NCBI RefSeq assembly: GCF_014697375.1
Contig: NZ_JACJRS010000002.1
Location: 1 to 64,000, forward strand
DNA from: Phormidium sp. FACHB-1136
Lineage (GTDB): Bacteria > Cyanobacteriota > Cyanobacteriia > Phormidesmidales > Phormidesmidaceae
Reading direction: 5' to 3'
DNA: 64,000 nucleotides
The position numbers and the translations under genes are program-made. The notes below the pieces were generated by a model, which saw only the letters and a program-made list of their open reading frames with translations, searched no databases and was not told where the DNA came from. This document shows positions 8,538-16,128 of this stretch, piece after piece (position 1 is the stretch's first letter; every line of letters starts with the position of its first letter).

Positions 8538-9310
8538 ACAGACAAATTGCGATACAGCAAATCCGAGAAAAATTGGAGTCCGGAGGTGTGTCGTTAGGAA
8601 GTTGGATGCAGATTCCTCACGCCTCGGTTGCTGAGATTATGGGACAAGCAGGTTACGATTGGGTTGCGGTGGATATGGAACATGGTAGTATTTCTATCCA
8701 TCAGCTGCCTGATTTGTTTCGTTCCTTAGAACTAGGAAACACACTACCACTAGCGCGTATTGCTGAAGGAACCACTAAGGAGTGTAAGCAAGTCCTGGAT
8801 GCAGGAGCAGGTGGTATTATTGTACCTATGGTTCAAACTGCGGAGCAGTTGTTAGGAGTGCGTAGTGCTTGTCGTTGGCCTCCAGGTGGAACTAGAGGTG
8901 TGGGATTTTCCCGTGCTAATCTATTTGGTGAGCATTTTGATACCTATAGAGAAGAAGCTCAAGCTCCTCTTTTGGTGGCGATGATTGAGCACCAGCAGGC
9001 TGTTATCAATCTTGATGAGATTTTGGATGTAGATGGGCTAGATGCAATCTTGATTGGACCCTACGATCTGTCAGCGTCGATGGGACTAACAGCCCAGTTT
9101 GAACACCCAGATTTTCGAGAAGCGATGGCCCAAATTCTGGAGAAGGCAACTTTAAGCAAAGTACCAGCAGGGGTGCACGTGGTGCACCCCTCAAAATCGG
9201 AACTTGAGCAACGCATAAGTGAAGGTTATCGCTTTCTTGCCTATTCTATTGATGGAGTGATGCTATCAGTAATATCGAAACGAGGAAGTAGTTCAAACTC
9301 TCATAAGTGA
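8534..9310 (+). CDS. HpcH/HpaI family aldolase (class II pyruvate aldolase)
   Basis: 258 residues. The start WMQIPHASVAEIM, WVAVDMEHG, PLARI, IIVPMVQTAEQ, the RGVGFSRA loop and LIGPYDLSASMG are the conserved blocks of 2-keto-3-deoxy-glucarate/rhamnonate and 4-hydroxy-2-oxoheptanedioate aldolases. They include the catalytic His/Arg region and the Glu and Asp that hold the divalent metal. The family condenses pyruvate with an aldehyde, reversibly, giving 2-keto-3-deoxy acids. Its ATG overlaps the HAD stop by four bases (ATGA), so both are co-translated. With the CMP-sugar synthetase downstream, the biosynthetic direction is the likelier one; this is inference. No KdsA- or NeuB-like PEP synthase was found. 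Confidence 0.85.
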   Translation: MNRQIAIQQIREKLESGGVSLGSWMQIPHASVAEIMGQAGYDWVAVDMEHGSISIHQLPDLFRSLELGNTLPLARIAEGTTKECKQVLDAGAGGIIVPMVQTAEQLLGVRSACRWPPGGTRGVGFSRANLFGEHFDTYREEAQAPLLVAMIEHQQAVINLDEILDVDGLDAILIGPYDLSASMGLTAQFEHPDFREAMAQILEKATLSKVPAGVHVVHPSKSELEQRISEGYRFLAYSIDGVMLSVISKRGSSSNSHK

Positions 9311-9311
9311 A

Positions 9312-10073
9312 ATGAATGAAATGGAACAAGAAACAAATAACTTTAACTTTGTCCCTATATGTGGTCAGTCTGAGGAACGTAATCGGGAATATCTAGCGAA
9401 CTTCTCGCCTGATAAATACTGGAAATCACTAGTAGTCAGGAACTCACCGATAATTTTTGATATTGGTGCACATAGGGGTGAATCAGTGCGGTTCTTTAAG
9501 GAAATCTTTCCCGATTCGATTGTTTATTCATTTGAACCAGATCCGGATAACTTTTCTGAACTTGAAGCGTTAGTACACTCTTGTTCATGGGGGGGGAAAT
9601 GTTTACCCATCAAGATGGGTATTAGTGAAAAAGAAGGTAAGCAGCTTTTCTATCGACAGAACATCTCTCATTTGGGCAGTTTAATTCCTATCAACATGCA
9701 GTCTCGAGACTCTTTAGGATATGCGGCTAAGGCAGAAAACAAGCCAATCGAGGTTGATATAACAACTGTAGATGCGTTTTGCAATCTTCATAGTATTAGT
9801 CGCATTGATATCTTGAAAATTGATGTACAAGGCCATGAAATAGGAGTGCTCACCGGAGCAATTGAAATGTTAGGTCAAACTAGTTGTTGTACAGTTGAGG
9901 TCTCATTCTACGACTTTTATGAAAAATCAACTTCTCTTCTTGAGGTTGAACAAATTATGTCGAAAGCTGGACATAAGATTTTCGATATTTCCAAGATCTC
10001 CAAAAATCCGAAAAATTTCCGTACAGACTGGGTTGAGTTAGTTTATTGCAACGGTCAATTAAGACAAGGGTAA
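9312..10073 (+). CDS. FkbM family methyltransferase with an 8-G tract
   Basis: 253 residues. Motif I is IIFDIGAHRGESVRFF, followed by YSFEPDPDNF and the family block IDILKIDVQGHEIGVL, then VEVSFYDFYEK. It starts 1 nt after the aldolase stop; a second in-frame ATG lies two codons later. The codons for SWGGKC contain eight consecutive G residues at 9589-9596, in frame here. It is a different subgroup from the FkbM protein at 7054 and shares little outside the motifs. It probably methylates a hydroxyl of the glycan or of a precursor; the substrate is unknown. Confidence 0.83.
   Translation: MNEMEQETNNFNFVPICGQSEERNREYLANFSPDKYWKSLVVRNSPIIFDIGAHRGESVRFFKEIFPDSIVYSFEPDPDNFSELEALVHSCSWGGKCLPIKMGISEKEGKQLFYRQNISHLGSLIPINMQSRDSLGYAAKAENKPIEVDITTVDAFCNLHSISRIDILKIDVQGHEIGVLTGAIEMLGQTSCCTVEVSFYDFYEKSTSLLEVEQIMSKAGHKIFDISKISKNPKNFRTDWVELVYCNGQLRQG
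9589..9596 (+). repeat. Poly-G tract, 8 G
   Basis: Eight consecutive G residues inside the second FkbM gene, in frame. A single-base slip would truncate the enzyme. See the matching tracts at 7526 and 10468. Confidence 0.9.
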
Positions 10074-10077
10074 TTTC

Positions 10078-11057
10078 ATGAAAGAAGAAGAAATAAGACC
10101 TAAAGCTATATTTGATGAGTATCTCCGATTAGCAATGAAAGATGCCCAAACCTATTTTGATGCAGTAAAAAGACAACAAATTATATGTCCTGCATGCGAA
10201 ACCCCGGGGGTTCCAGCCTTTGAAAAATCTGGTTTTGTTTATGAACAATGTCCAAACTGCCAGACCCTTTATGTCAGCCCTCGCCCCGTTGCATGCGCTT
10301 TCTCACGCTATTATCGTGAGTCTCCATCCTGTCATTACTGGGCAACAACATTTTATAAAGAAACTGCCCAAGCTCGCAAAGAAAAACTTTGGAAGCCAAA
10401 GGCACGTCAAATTTACGAAATTATGGCTAAATTCTGTCCCACTCCAAATCTTTCGGTTGTTGATATAGGGGGGGGTACGGACTGTTTGCAGAGGAGATTC
10501 GGGAATTAACACTACAAAATCCAATTGTGATTGAGCCTAGTCCACATTTAGCAAGTGTTTGTCGTAACAAAGATATATTAGTAGTAGAAAAATTTTTAGA
10601 GGACTTGACGCCAAAGGATTTACCAAATACTCATAAAGTTTTTGTGAGCTTTGAGTTGTTTGAACATCTTCATGATCCTGGTTTCTTCATGAGTTGCTTG
10701 TACTCTCTAATGTTGCCAGGTGACATTTTTATTTTCACAACCCTGTCTGGTTTGGGACTTGATATTCAAGTTCTTTGGCAAGAATCTAAATCAGTAACCC
10801 CACCCCATCATCTGAACTTTTTTAATCCTTACTCAATAAAACTTCTTTTAAAAAGAACTGGCTTTGACACTATCCAAATTACCACCCCGGGCAAATTGGA
10901 CATAGATATTTTACGCAACAATGAAGCACTGGTAAAAGATCGTTTTTGGAAAACACTACTAGCCATAAGCAGCGAGAACGAAAAACAGAGTTGGCAGAAC
11001 TGGATTGCTGAACAAGGTTATAGTTCGCATATGTGGGTAATTTGTCGAAAACCATAA
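10078..11057 (+). pseudogene. Class I SAM-dependent methyltransferase with N-terminal zinc ribbon, frameshifted at a poly-G tract
   Basis: Two reading frames make one protein of about 326 residues. The first (10078-10509) has a zinc-ribbon-like segment with CPAC and CPNC pairs and TLYVSPRP, then runs into SAM motif I at SVVDIGGG. At the eight G residues at 10468-10475 it leaves the right frame and stops at 10507-10509. The other frame continues correctly from 10476 (YGLFAEEIREL) through VIEPSPHLASVC, FELFEHLHDP and HHLNFFNPYS to the stop at 11057. Nine G residues would restore a full-length enzyme. The layout is typical of methyltransferases acting on sugar nucleotides in polysaccharide loci. 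The gene may be phase-variable, a fixed pseudogene or an assembly error. Confidence 0.85.
10468..10475 (+). repeat. Poly-G tract, 8 G, at the frameshift
   Basis: Eight consecutive G residues in the glycine-rich SAM-binding loop codons. The two halves of the methyltransferase are out of frame across this tract by exactly one missing base. Confidence 0.9.
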
Positions 11058-11096
11058 GATACTAATCACAAATCATTTTATTTTGCTCATATCATA

Positions 11097-11840
11097 ATGA
11101 AGATTTTAGCTATCATTCCTGCTCGCATGGGGAGCAGTCGATTTCCTGGCAAACCCATGGCCAAAATTCTCAGTAAGCCCATGATCGGTCATGTCTATGA
11201 ACGGGTAGCGAAGTCTCCATTACTTGACCTTACAGCAGTAGCAACCTGTGACCGGGAAATACACGAGTATGTAGGGTCCATAGGTGGTAAGTCTGTTATG
11301 ACTGCAAGTACTCATGAACGGGCATCAGATCGCTGTGCTGAGTCCTTATTAAAACTAGAGCAGGAACAAACTACCCGTTATGATATCGTAGTTATGGTGC
11401 AGGGGGATGAACCTATGACTCATCCAGACATGATTACGGAAGCAGTGAGCCCCATGCTGAAGGATCCTACTATTCAGGTAACCAATTTACTGGGGGAAAT
11501 CCGCAGTACGGAGGAGTTTGAAGATCGTAACTGCATCAAGGTAGTTTGTGATCTGAAGGGGTATGCCCTTTATTTCTCCCGAGAACCTATACCTACTCGG
11601 AGTAAAGTGAGAGATATACCCATGGGAAAGCAGGTTTGCATTATTCCATTCAGGCGTGACTTTTTGCTTCAATACACCCAGCTACCTCCCACCCCTTTGG
11701 AAATAGCAGAATCTGTGGACATGATGCGTGTGCTGGAACATGGATATAAGGTGCAGATGGTGCCAACAAAGCATGATAGTCATGCTGTAGATACCCCCGA
11801 AGATTTAGTTATAGTAGAACGGCTGATGCAACCTATATAA
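11097..11840 (+). CDS. KdsB-like cytidylyltransferase (CMP-3-deoxy-ulosonate synthetase)
   Basis: 247 residues, the usual KdsB length. The nucleotide-binding N-terminus IPARMGSSRFPGKPMAKI is conserved; VMVQGDEPM supplies the metal-binding Asp, and YFSREPIPTRS, ESVDMMRVLEHGYKV and HAVDTPEDL follow the KdsB order. The usual ASGTDR block is changed to HERASDR, so the substrate may differ from Kdo. It would link CMP from CTP to a 3-deoxy-2-ulosonic acid. The cyanobacterial lipid A core is generally thought to lack Kdo, so a capsule or O-chain sugar is more likely. It is the last intact gene of this block before IS-damaged DNA. Confidence 0.85.
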   Translation: MKILAIIPARMGSSRFPGKPMAKILSKPMIGHVYERVAKSPLLDLTAVATCDREIHEYVGSIGGKSVMTASTHERASDRCAESLLKLEQEQTTRYDIVVMVQGDEPMTHPDMITEAVSPMLKDPTIQVTNLLGEIRSTEEFEDRNCIKVVCDLKGYALYFSREPIPTRSKVRDIPMGKQVCIIPFRRDFLLQYTQLPPTPLEIAESVDMMRVLEHGYKVQMVPTKHDSHAVDTPEDLVIVERLMQPI

Positions 11841-11898
11841 AAAATATGCCAGTACCCCTCGCATTTTAAAAGGAACTAGTCTTTCCGATTAAGTATCT

Positions 11899-12310
11899 AT
11901 GCTACCTAACCCAATGTCTACAATCCTCATTTGGGATCATCCCGACGCCCCGCCTGTCTCTCTAGCTGCGGGCAAAACCATAATTTTTTGGTGCAGCTAT
12001 TCTACTCATGATTTAGATTCTGCTGTTTCCATATGCCCTCTCTGCAGCTAAAGCACGTGGTTACTATTACAAAGCCAAGTATCTGTTCGAGATTAATGAG
12101 TGTTCAAAGGCGTTAGAAGAATTAGGCATCGGAGTTCGGTTAGACAAATCCTATCAGTCCCTATATTTTTTAGGCAAATTTCCAAAATTATGGCGCTTAG
12201 CCCATAACTACAAGGGATTACTCAGCAAATTTTGGTTTATTTTGAACCCACATTCCGCACCCTACAGCGATTTTCATGTAGTTAAACTCCAAAATCAAGA
12301 TAAGCTATAA
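11899..12310 (+). pseudogene. Broken hypothetical gene of about 137 codons
   Basis: A frame opening with ATG 11899 (or 11914) reads MSTILIWDHPDAPPV to a stop at 12049-12051. A second frame, offset by one base, carries coherent coding text from about 12030 to a TAA at 12308-12310 (YALSAAKARGYYYKAKYLFE, later WFILNPHSAPYSDFHVV). Removing one base near 12030 joins them smoothly (DLDSAVS then YALSAAK), so I read a single-base frameshift. I do not recognise the family. It sits between the KdsB-like gene and an IS4-like transposase and may have been damaged during that insertion. Confidence is low because no homolog could be compared. Confidence 0.4.
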
Positions 12311-12347
12311 TAAGGGTAATAAACTAAAATAGAGTAGAAGTGCTGTA

Positions 12348-13298
12348 CTAAATTTCGCTCAAACTCTCACATTTAAGGGTAAAAATCCGGTTGTTACATT
12401 GGTAGAAAAAGTTTATACTACAGCCACCTGTTTTACAATCTTTGAAGAATTGTTGAATTCCCCATCGACATCTATAGAGGCATAAAGTTTGTTTGAGATT
12501 TGGTAGATTCGTTAAGATATACCAAGGTTCTTTTGGTCCTTTATGACGATATTTTCTCTTCCAATAAACAGCGATATTAAATAACCCTAATTCATCTCCT
12601 TTACCACATTTAACTCCCTGATAAAACTTTGACATCCCCGGCTTAAATCCTTGGTTTTTAAGAACTTGATATTCAAGTCCTATTTCTTCTTGAAAATGAA
12701 GGTCTTTTTTCTGACGTAAAGCAAAGTAAACTCCTTGCTCATCAAGCCACTTAGCCAGTTTTGCACTATGAAATTCTCTATCTGCCAACACCACAATTCG
12801 ACATTTTTTCAACAACTTTATTGCTGTCTTTATCAATCTTTTTTGGGTTGATAAGTTACTATTTCCTACATGATTTAATGTTTCCCAATATAGTGGTAAG
12901 GCATGAGTACCCCATACCAATGTCACCATAAATATATTCCGTCCTTTCCACTGTGTTCTATCCAGTGCTACCATCCAGTAACCATATTTTTGATATTGTT
13001 TTTTATGAAAATAGCGGCGCTGTTCTCGATTCAATTGTTGTGGTGTTAACGATTGTCTAATCCAATATTTTATCAAGGGAAACCATAATAATTTTACGCA
13101 GAGTTTATTTATTCCTAAAAATCTTTGTAAATTACGTTTCCTGCTTTCATATTTAATTGGTTGGGGAAACAAACTCGCCAATTTTGACAGTTTTACTTGG
13201 CGATAAGCTTGTATCAATAATAACAATATCTCCAGTGTCAAATACTGCTGTTCACTCAAATGCTTTCGGAAAATTTTGTGATATGATTGTGGTAACAT
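12348..13298 (-). CDS. IS4-like (DDE) transposase, degenerate
   Basis: 316 residues on the minus strand, against the direction of the surrounding operon. The first catalytic Asp is in VALDRTQWKG, the second in VVLADREFHS, and the IS4 signature Y-x2-R-x3-E-x6-K appears as YRCRWGIQQFFKDCK. The position that should be Glu is Gln (codon CAA), so catalysis should fail. After KTGG the C-terminus diverges from what I expect in this family, suggesting a truncated or decayed end. Terminal inverted repeats were not identified with confidence. Its own start lies about 100 nt upstream of the next + strand gene. Confidence 0.8.
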   Translation of the reverse strand: MLPQSYHKIFRKHLSEQQYLTLEILLLLIQAYRQVKLSKLASLFPQPIKYESRKRNLQRFLGINKLCVKLLWFPLIKYWIRQSLTPQQLNREQRRYFHKKQYQKYGYWMVALDRTQWKGRNIFMVTLVWGTHALPLYWETLNHVGNSNLSTQKRLIKTAIKLLKKCRIVVLADREFHSAKLAKWLDEQGVYFALRQKKDLHFQEEIGLEYQVLKNQGFKPGMSKFYQGVKCGKGDELGLFNIAVYWKRKYRHKGPKEPWYILTNLPNLKQTLCLYRCRWGIQQFFKDCKTGGCSINFFYQCNNRIFTLKCESLSEI

Positions 13299-13401
13299 TT
13301 TGTTGTTTTGGGGCTCCCTTGCCCCTATTTTTTTACCCCCTTATTTTCTCAAATTATTGCCACATCTCATCTTCAACCCCCTTGTCACCCGGTAAGAAAA
13401 A

Positions 13402-15210
13402 ATGCGCTTTTTCCTAACTCATGCTCGTTTCCCCAACTTTAATTCCAACTCCTGGAACGGAAGATGGATATATGTTGGCAGAAACTACCTCACAATGAAA
13501 ACTTGGGAGCAACGTCTAGTTGGAGAGCGTATCTCCTTAAAAGAATTGATTCAAAAAGAGTCCGTCAAACAGCGCCCCCCTATTCTTGACTGGATTGCTA
13601 GACAACGAGAAGCTAATGATGATTCTCTCCATTGGTGGATGACTGACTTGGCAGGACGTAACAACATGTCTAGTCGCTTTTTTGATGATATCATCCATAT
13701 TGCTGCGCTTAAGTCTTGGGTCGATCAAAATTTATCCTATCAGGATGAGATTTTAGTTATATGTGAAGATAGCTATCTGCTTGCAACGATTGAAACTAAC
13801 TTGAAGCCACTGATCAAAATCCGTTCTCTGCTCGGATGGCAGATAATTTTACTGTTGGAGTCTGGTTATTACATACTTCGAGGATGTGCGACTTTAGCTC
13901 GGCAAATCTTATGCTTCTGGAAGCATTATCACGCGGCGCGAGCATCTCGTCCATCTAATCTACAGACTCCTCATGGAGAATTGTATCTGATTCATCAATG
14001 CCTTGATGATAAAGCCTTGACTAAAGATGGGCCACTCGCTTGTCGCTATTTTACAGTTTTACCTCAATGGTTAGAGAAACAGGGTAAGCAAGTTTATCGC
14101 TTACCTTGGCTCTTCGATATCTCATTACCTTTGAATAAAGTTTATCAAAAACTTCGAGAATCCTCATGTCTTATTCCAGAAGATTGGTTAACCTGGAGAG
14201 ATTATGTAGTCGCCTTATGGGATGGATACAATACTACTTTGGCTATCAATCATTCTATAGATTATGAAAGTTTGTACATCAAATTATTAGTAGTTCGCGA
14301 ACGTTTTAAACAGTTAGCAACAGGATTTTCTGTATCTCAGTTCTTTCTTTATAAACCTGTGCTGGGAAACTGGGGAAATGAACTAACAGGCTTGATTTCG
14401 ATTACCCACTACGAGTCAATGCAACCTGAACGAGTTCAACCTTATTTTTGTCGGACTAACGAAAAATTAAACTCAAAATCCATTGGATATTATCATAGCT
14501 TAGTCACTAGAGACTATCTGGCCTATCATAATTTTCCAGGGGAAACTGGATCGTTAGTTTTTCCTGATGTAATAATTACCAGTGGAGATTTAGCTCGTTC
14601 GGTTCTAATTGATCAGGGTTTAGATCCAGAGAAAGTACAATCAGGTCCAGCTTTAAGGCAGCAGTTCACTCCACCCGTGAGTGATGACAGCCGTAGGGCT
14701 CTAGCTGTTCTACTGTCTTTAGATTTACAAGCAGTAACCGAAACCTTAGATAAACTATCCGACCATCTTGATTGGATTAATAGCAATTTCAAGATTCCTG
14801 TCATGATTAAACCGCATCCCATGATGCGGAAAGAAGTCATATTAACTCAAATGAACTGGACTAATTTGCCTCAAGGGTGGCAATGGTGTGATGACGAGAT
14901 GATAGATGTGTTAAGCAAAGCACGGTGCTGTGTCACTATGGCTACGGCCTCTATTTTTGATGTTTTGCTGTCAGGTTGTATTGCATTGCCTCTAGATCGT
15001 GAACTTACCACAGCTTGGAATAGTGCCGATTTTCTAGAGACAGAATTTCCAGTATTAAAGACAGTGCCTAAGGAATATCTGCGCCAGCGATTAGAAGAAA
15101 TTTTTGTCAGTTCTCGCCAATGGTATGACGAGGAATTTATGAGCATTCGCGAAAAACTTCAAGTTGGGTTAAATCCCGTTTCCGATTCAACCTTAGCTCT
15201 TTTTCTGTAA
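13402..15210 (+). CDS. Large putative surface-polysaccharide transferase
   Basis: 602 residues from ATG 13402; ATG 13495 is an alternative that would remove RFFLTHARF and WIYVGRNYLT, which look like conserved sequence. No family name can be given with certainty. Visible features are an Arg/Trp-rich N-terminal domain with SLHWWMTDLAGRNNMSSRFF, a short hydrophobic segment around IILLLESGYYILRGCATLA, and a C-terminal part with SIGYYHSL, VMIKPHPMM and MATASIFDVLLSGCIALPLD. The KPHP and late Ser/Thr-rich acceptor-like motifs recall capsule KpsC/KpsS and polysialyltransferase-like glycosyltransferases. A transferase role is inference. The IS4-like element sits directly upstream and may have altered its promoter. 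Confidence 0.55.
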   Translation: MRFFLTHARFPNFNSNSWNGRWIYVGRNYLTMKTWEQRLVGERISLKELIQKESVKQRPPILDWIARQREANDDSLHWWMTDLAGRNNMSSRFFDDIIHIAALKSWVDQNLSYQDEILVICEDSYLLATIETNLKPLIKIRSLLGWQIILLLESGYYILRGCATLARQILCFWKHYHAARASRPSNLQTPHGELYLIHQCLDDKALTKDGPLACRYFTVLPQWLEKQGKQVYRLPWLFDISLPLNKVYQKLRESSCLIPEDWLTWRDYVVALWDGYNTTLAINHSIDYESLYIKLLVVRERFKQLATGFSVSQFFLYKPVLGNWGNELTGLISITHYESMQPERVQPYFCRTNEKLNSKSIGYYHSLVTRDYLAYHNFPGETGSLVFPDVIITSGDLARSVLIDQGLDPEKVQSGPALRQQFTPPVSDDSRRALAVLLSLDLQAVTETLDKLSDHLDWINSNFKIPVMIKPHPMMRKEVILTQMNWTNLPQGWQWCDDEMIDVLSKARCCVTMATASIFDVLLSGCIALPLDRELTTAWNSADFLETEFPVLKTVPKEYLRQRLEEIFVSSRQWYDEEFMSIREKLQVGLNPVSDSTLALFL

Positions 15211-15222
15211 AGAATTCTACCT

Positions 15223-16122
15223 ATGGAAAAGATAATCTACGCCTCACTTTCCCTGGTAAGCCGGATTTTTGGAAAAATATCTAGAATAATTAGTAATGCA
15301 GCAAATCAATTTGAACCTCAAGATATTCAGGAGAACTTAGTTCGTGAATCAACCCAATACAATATGGTTACAGCTCCTGATGAACCTTACTACGCAGAGC
15401 AATATTGGACATTCATTCGCCCTCATTTAGATCGACTTTCAGGTCAAATTCAAGCTATCGATCTCGGTTGTTGCCAAGGTCGTTTTACCTTGCGTTTAGC
15501 TCAGCTTTTTCCTACGGGGCAAGTCATTGCTTGTGATCTTTCTCCAGGCGCTATTTCTACTGCCAAGCAATATTCGCAAGAATCATCAGTTACTAACATT
15601 TCCTATAGAGTCCAGACTGTTTCAGAGTGCCTAAAAACTATTGAGCCAAATACCTGCGATGTCATTCTCATGACTGAGGTGACATTTTTTTACCCTGAAT
15701 GGCAGCTTGACTTGCCCAAGATAGTAGAATCTCTCAAGCCAAGGGGAATTCTAGTTATGTCGTTTAAGAGTAAATATTTTTATGCCCTAATGATCGCCCG
15801 TCATCGGGTCTGGGAAAATGTAGATATGCTAATAAATCAAACCCAGGGTCGGATTGGTAGAGGTTCTTCAGTAGAATTTACTTGGCAAACTTCAACGGAA
15901 ATTCGTGAAATTTTGACTGATAAATTTGGCCTAACTTTGCTCGATCTAGTGGGAATTGGAGTGGTATCAGGTATGGAAGGGCACGACCCCCATGATAATA
16001 TTGTTCAGCCTTCTTTGTTGAATAATTCAGAAAGAGAAGCATTAATGAAGTTAGAACTTGCGTTGGCTCCCCAAGTCCCTGATGCTGGGCGCTATATTTT
16101 AGCTGTTGCCCGTAAACCTTAA
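15223..16122 (+). CDS. Class I SAM-dependent methyltransferase
   Basis: 299 residues. An N-terminal helical segment is followed by motif I AIDLGCCQGRFTLRLA, the acidic loop IACDLSPGAI, motif IV CDVILMTEVTFFYPE and LKPRGILVMSF. The unusual Cys-Cys in the glycine loop does not remove the glycines needed for SAM binding. C-terminal ILAVARKP is common in sugar or lipid methyltransferases of polysaccharide clusters. It starts 12 nt after the 602-residue transferase and ends 6 nt before rfbG, so these genes are probably co-transcribed. Substrate unknown. Confidence 0.8.
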   Translation: MEKIIYASLSLVSRIFGKISRIISNAANQFEPQDIQENLVRESTQYNMVTAPDEPYYAEQYWTFIRPHLDRLSGQIQAIDLGCCQGRFTLRLAQLFPTGQVIACDLSPGAISTAKQYSQESSVTNISYRVQTVSECLKTIEPNTCDVILMTEVTFFYPEWQLDLPKIVESLKPRGILVMSFKSKYFYALMIARHRVWENVDMLINQTQGRIGRGSSVEFTWQTSTEIREILTDKFGLTLLDLVGIGVVSGMEGHDPHDNIVQPSLLNNSEREALMKLELALAPQVPDAGRYILAVARKP

Positions 16123-16128
16123 ATTTGT

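Noticed and set aside
11097-11840. Standard Kdo-lipid A pathway
   Set aside because: No kdsA, waaA or kdsC gene is present here; only the CMP synthetase resembles the Kdo route, and its substrate block is altered.
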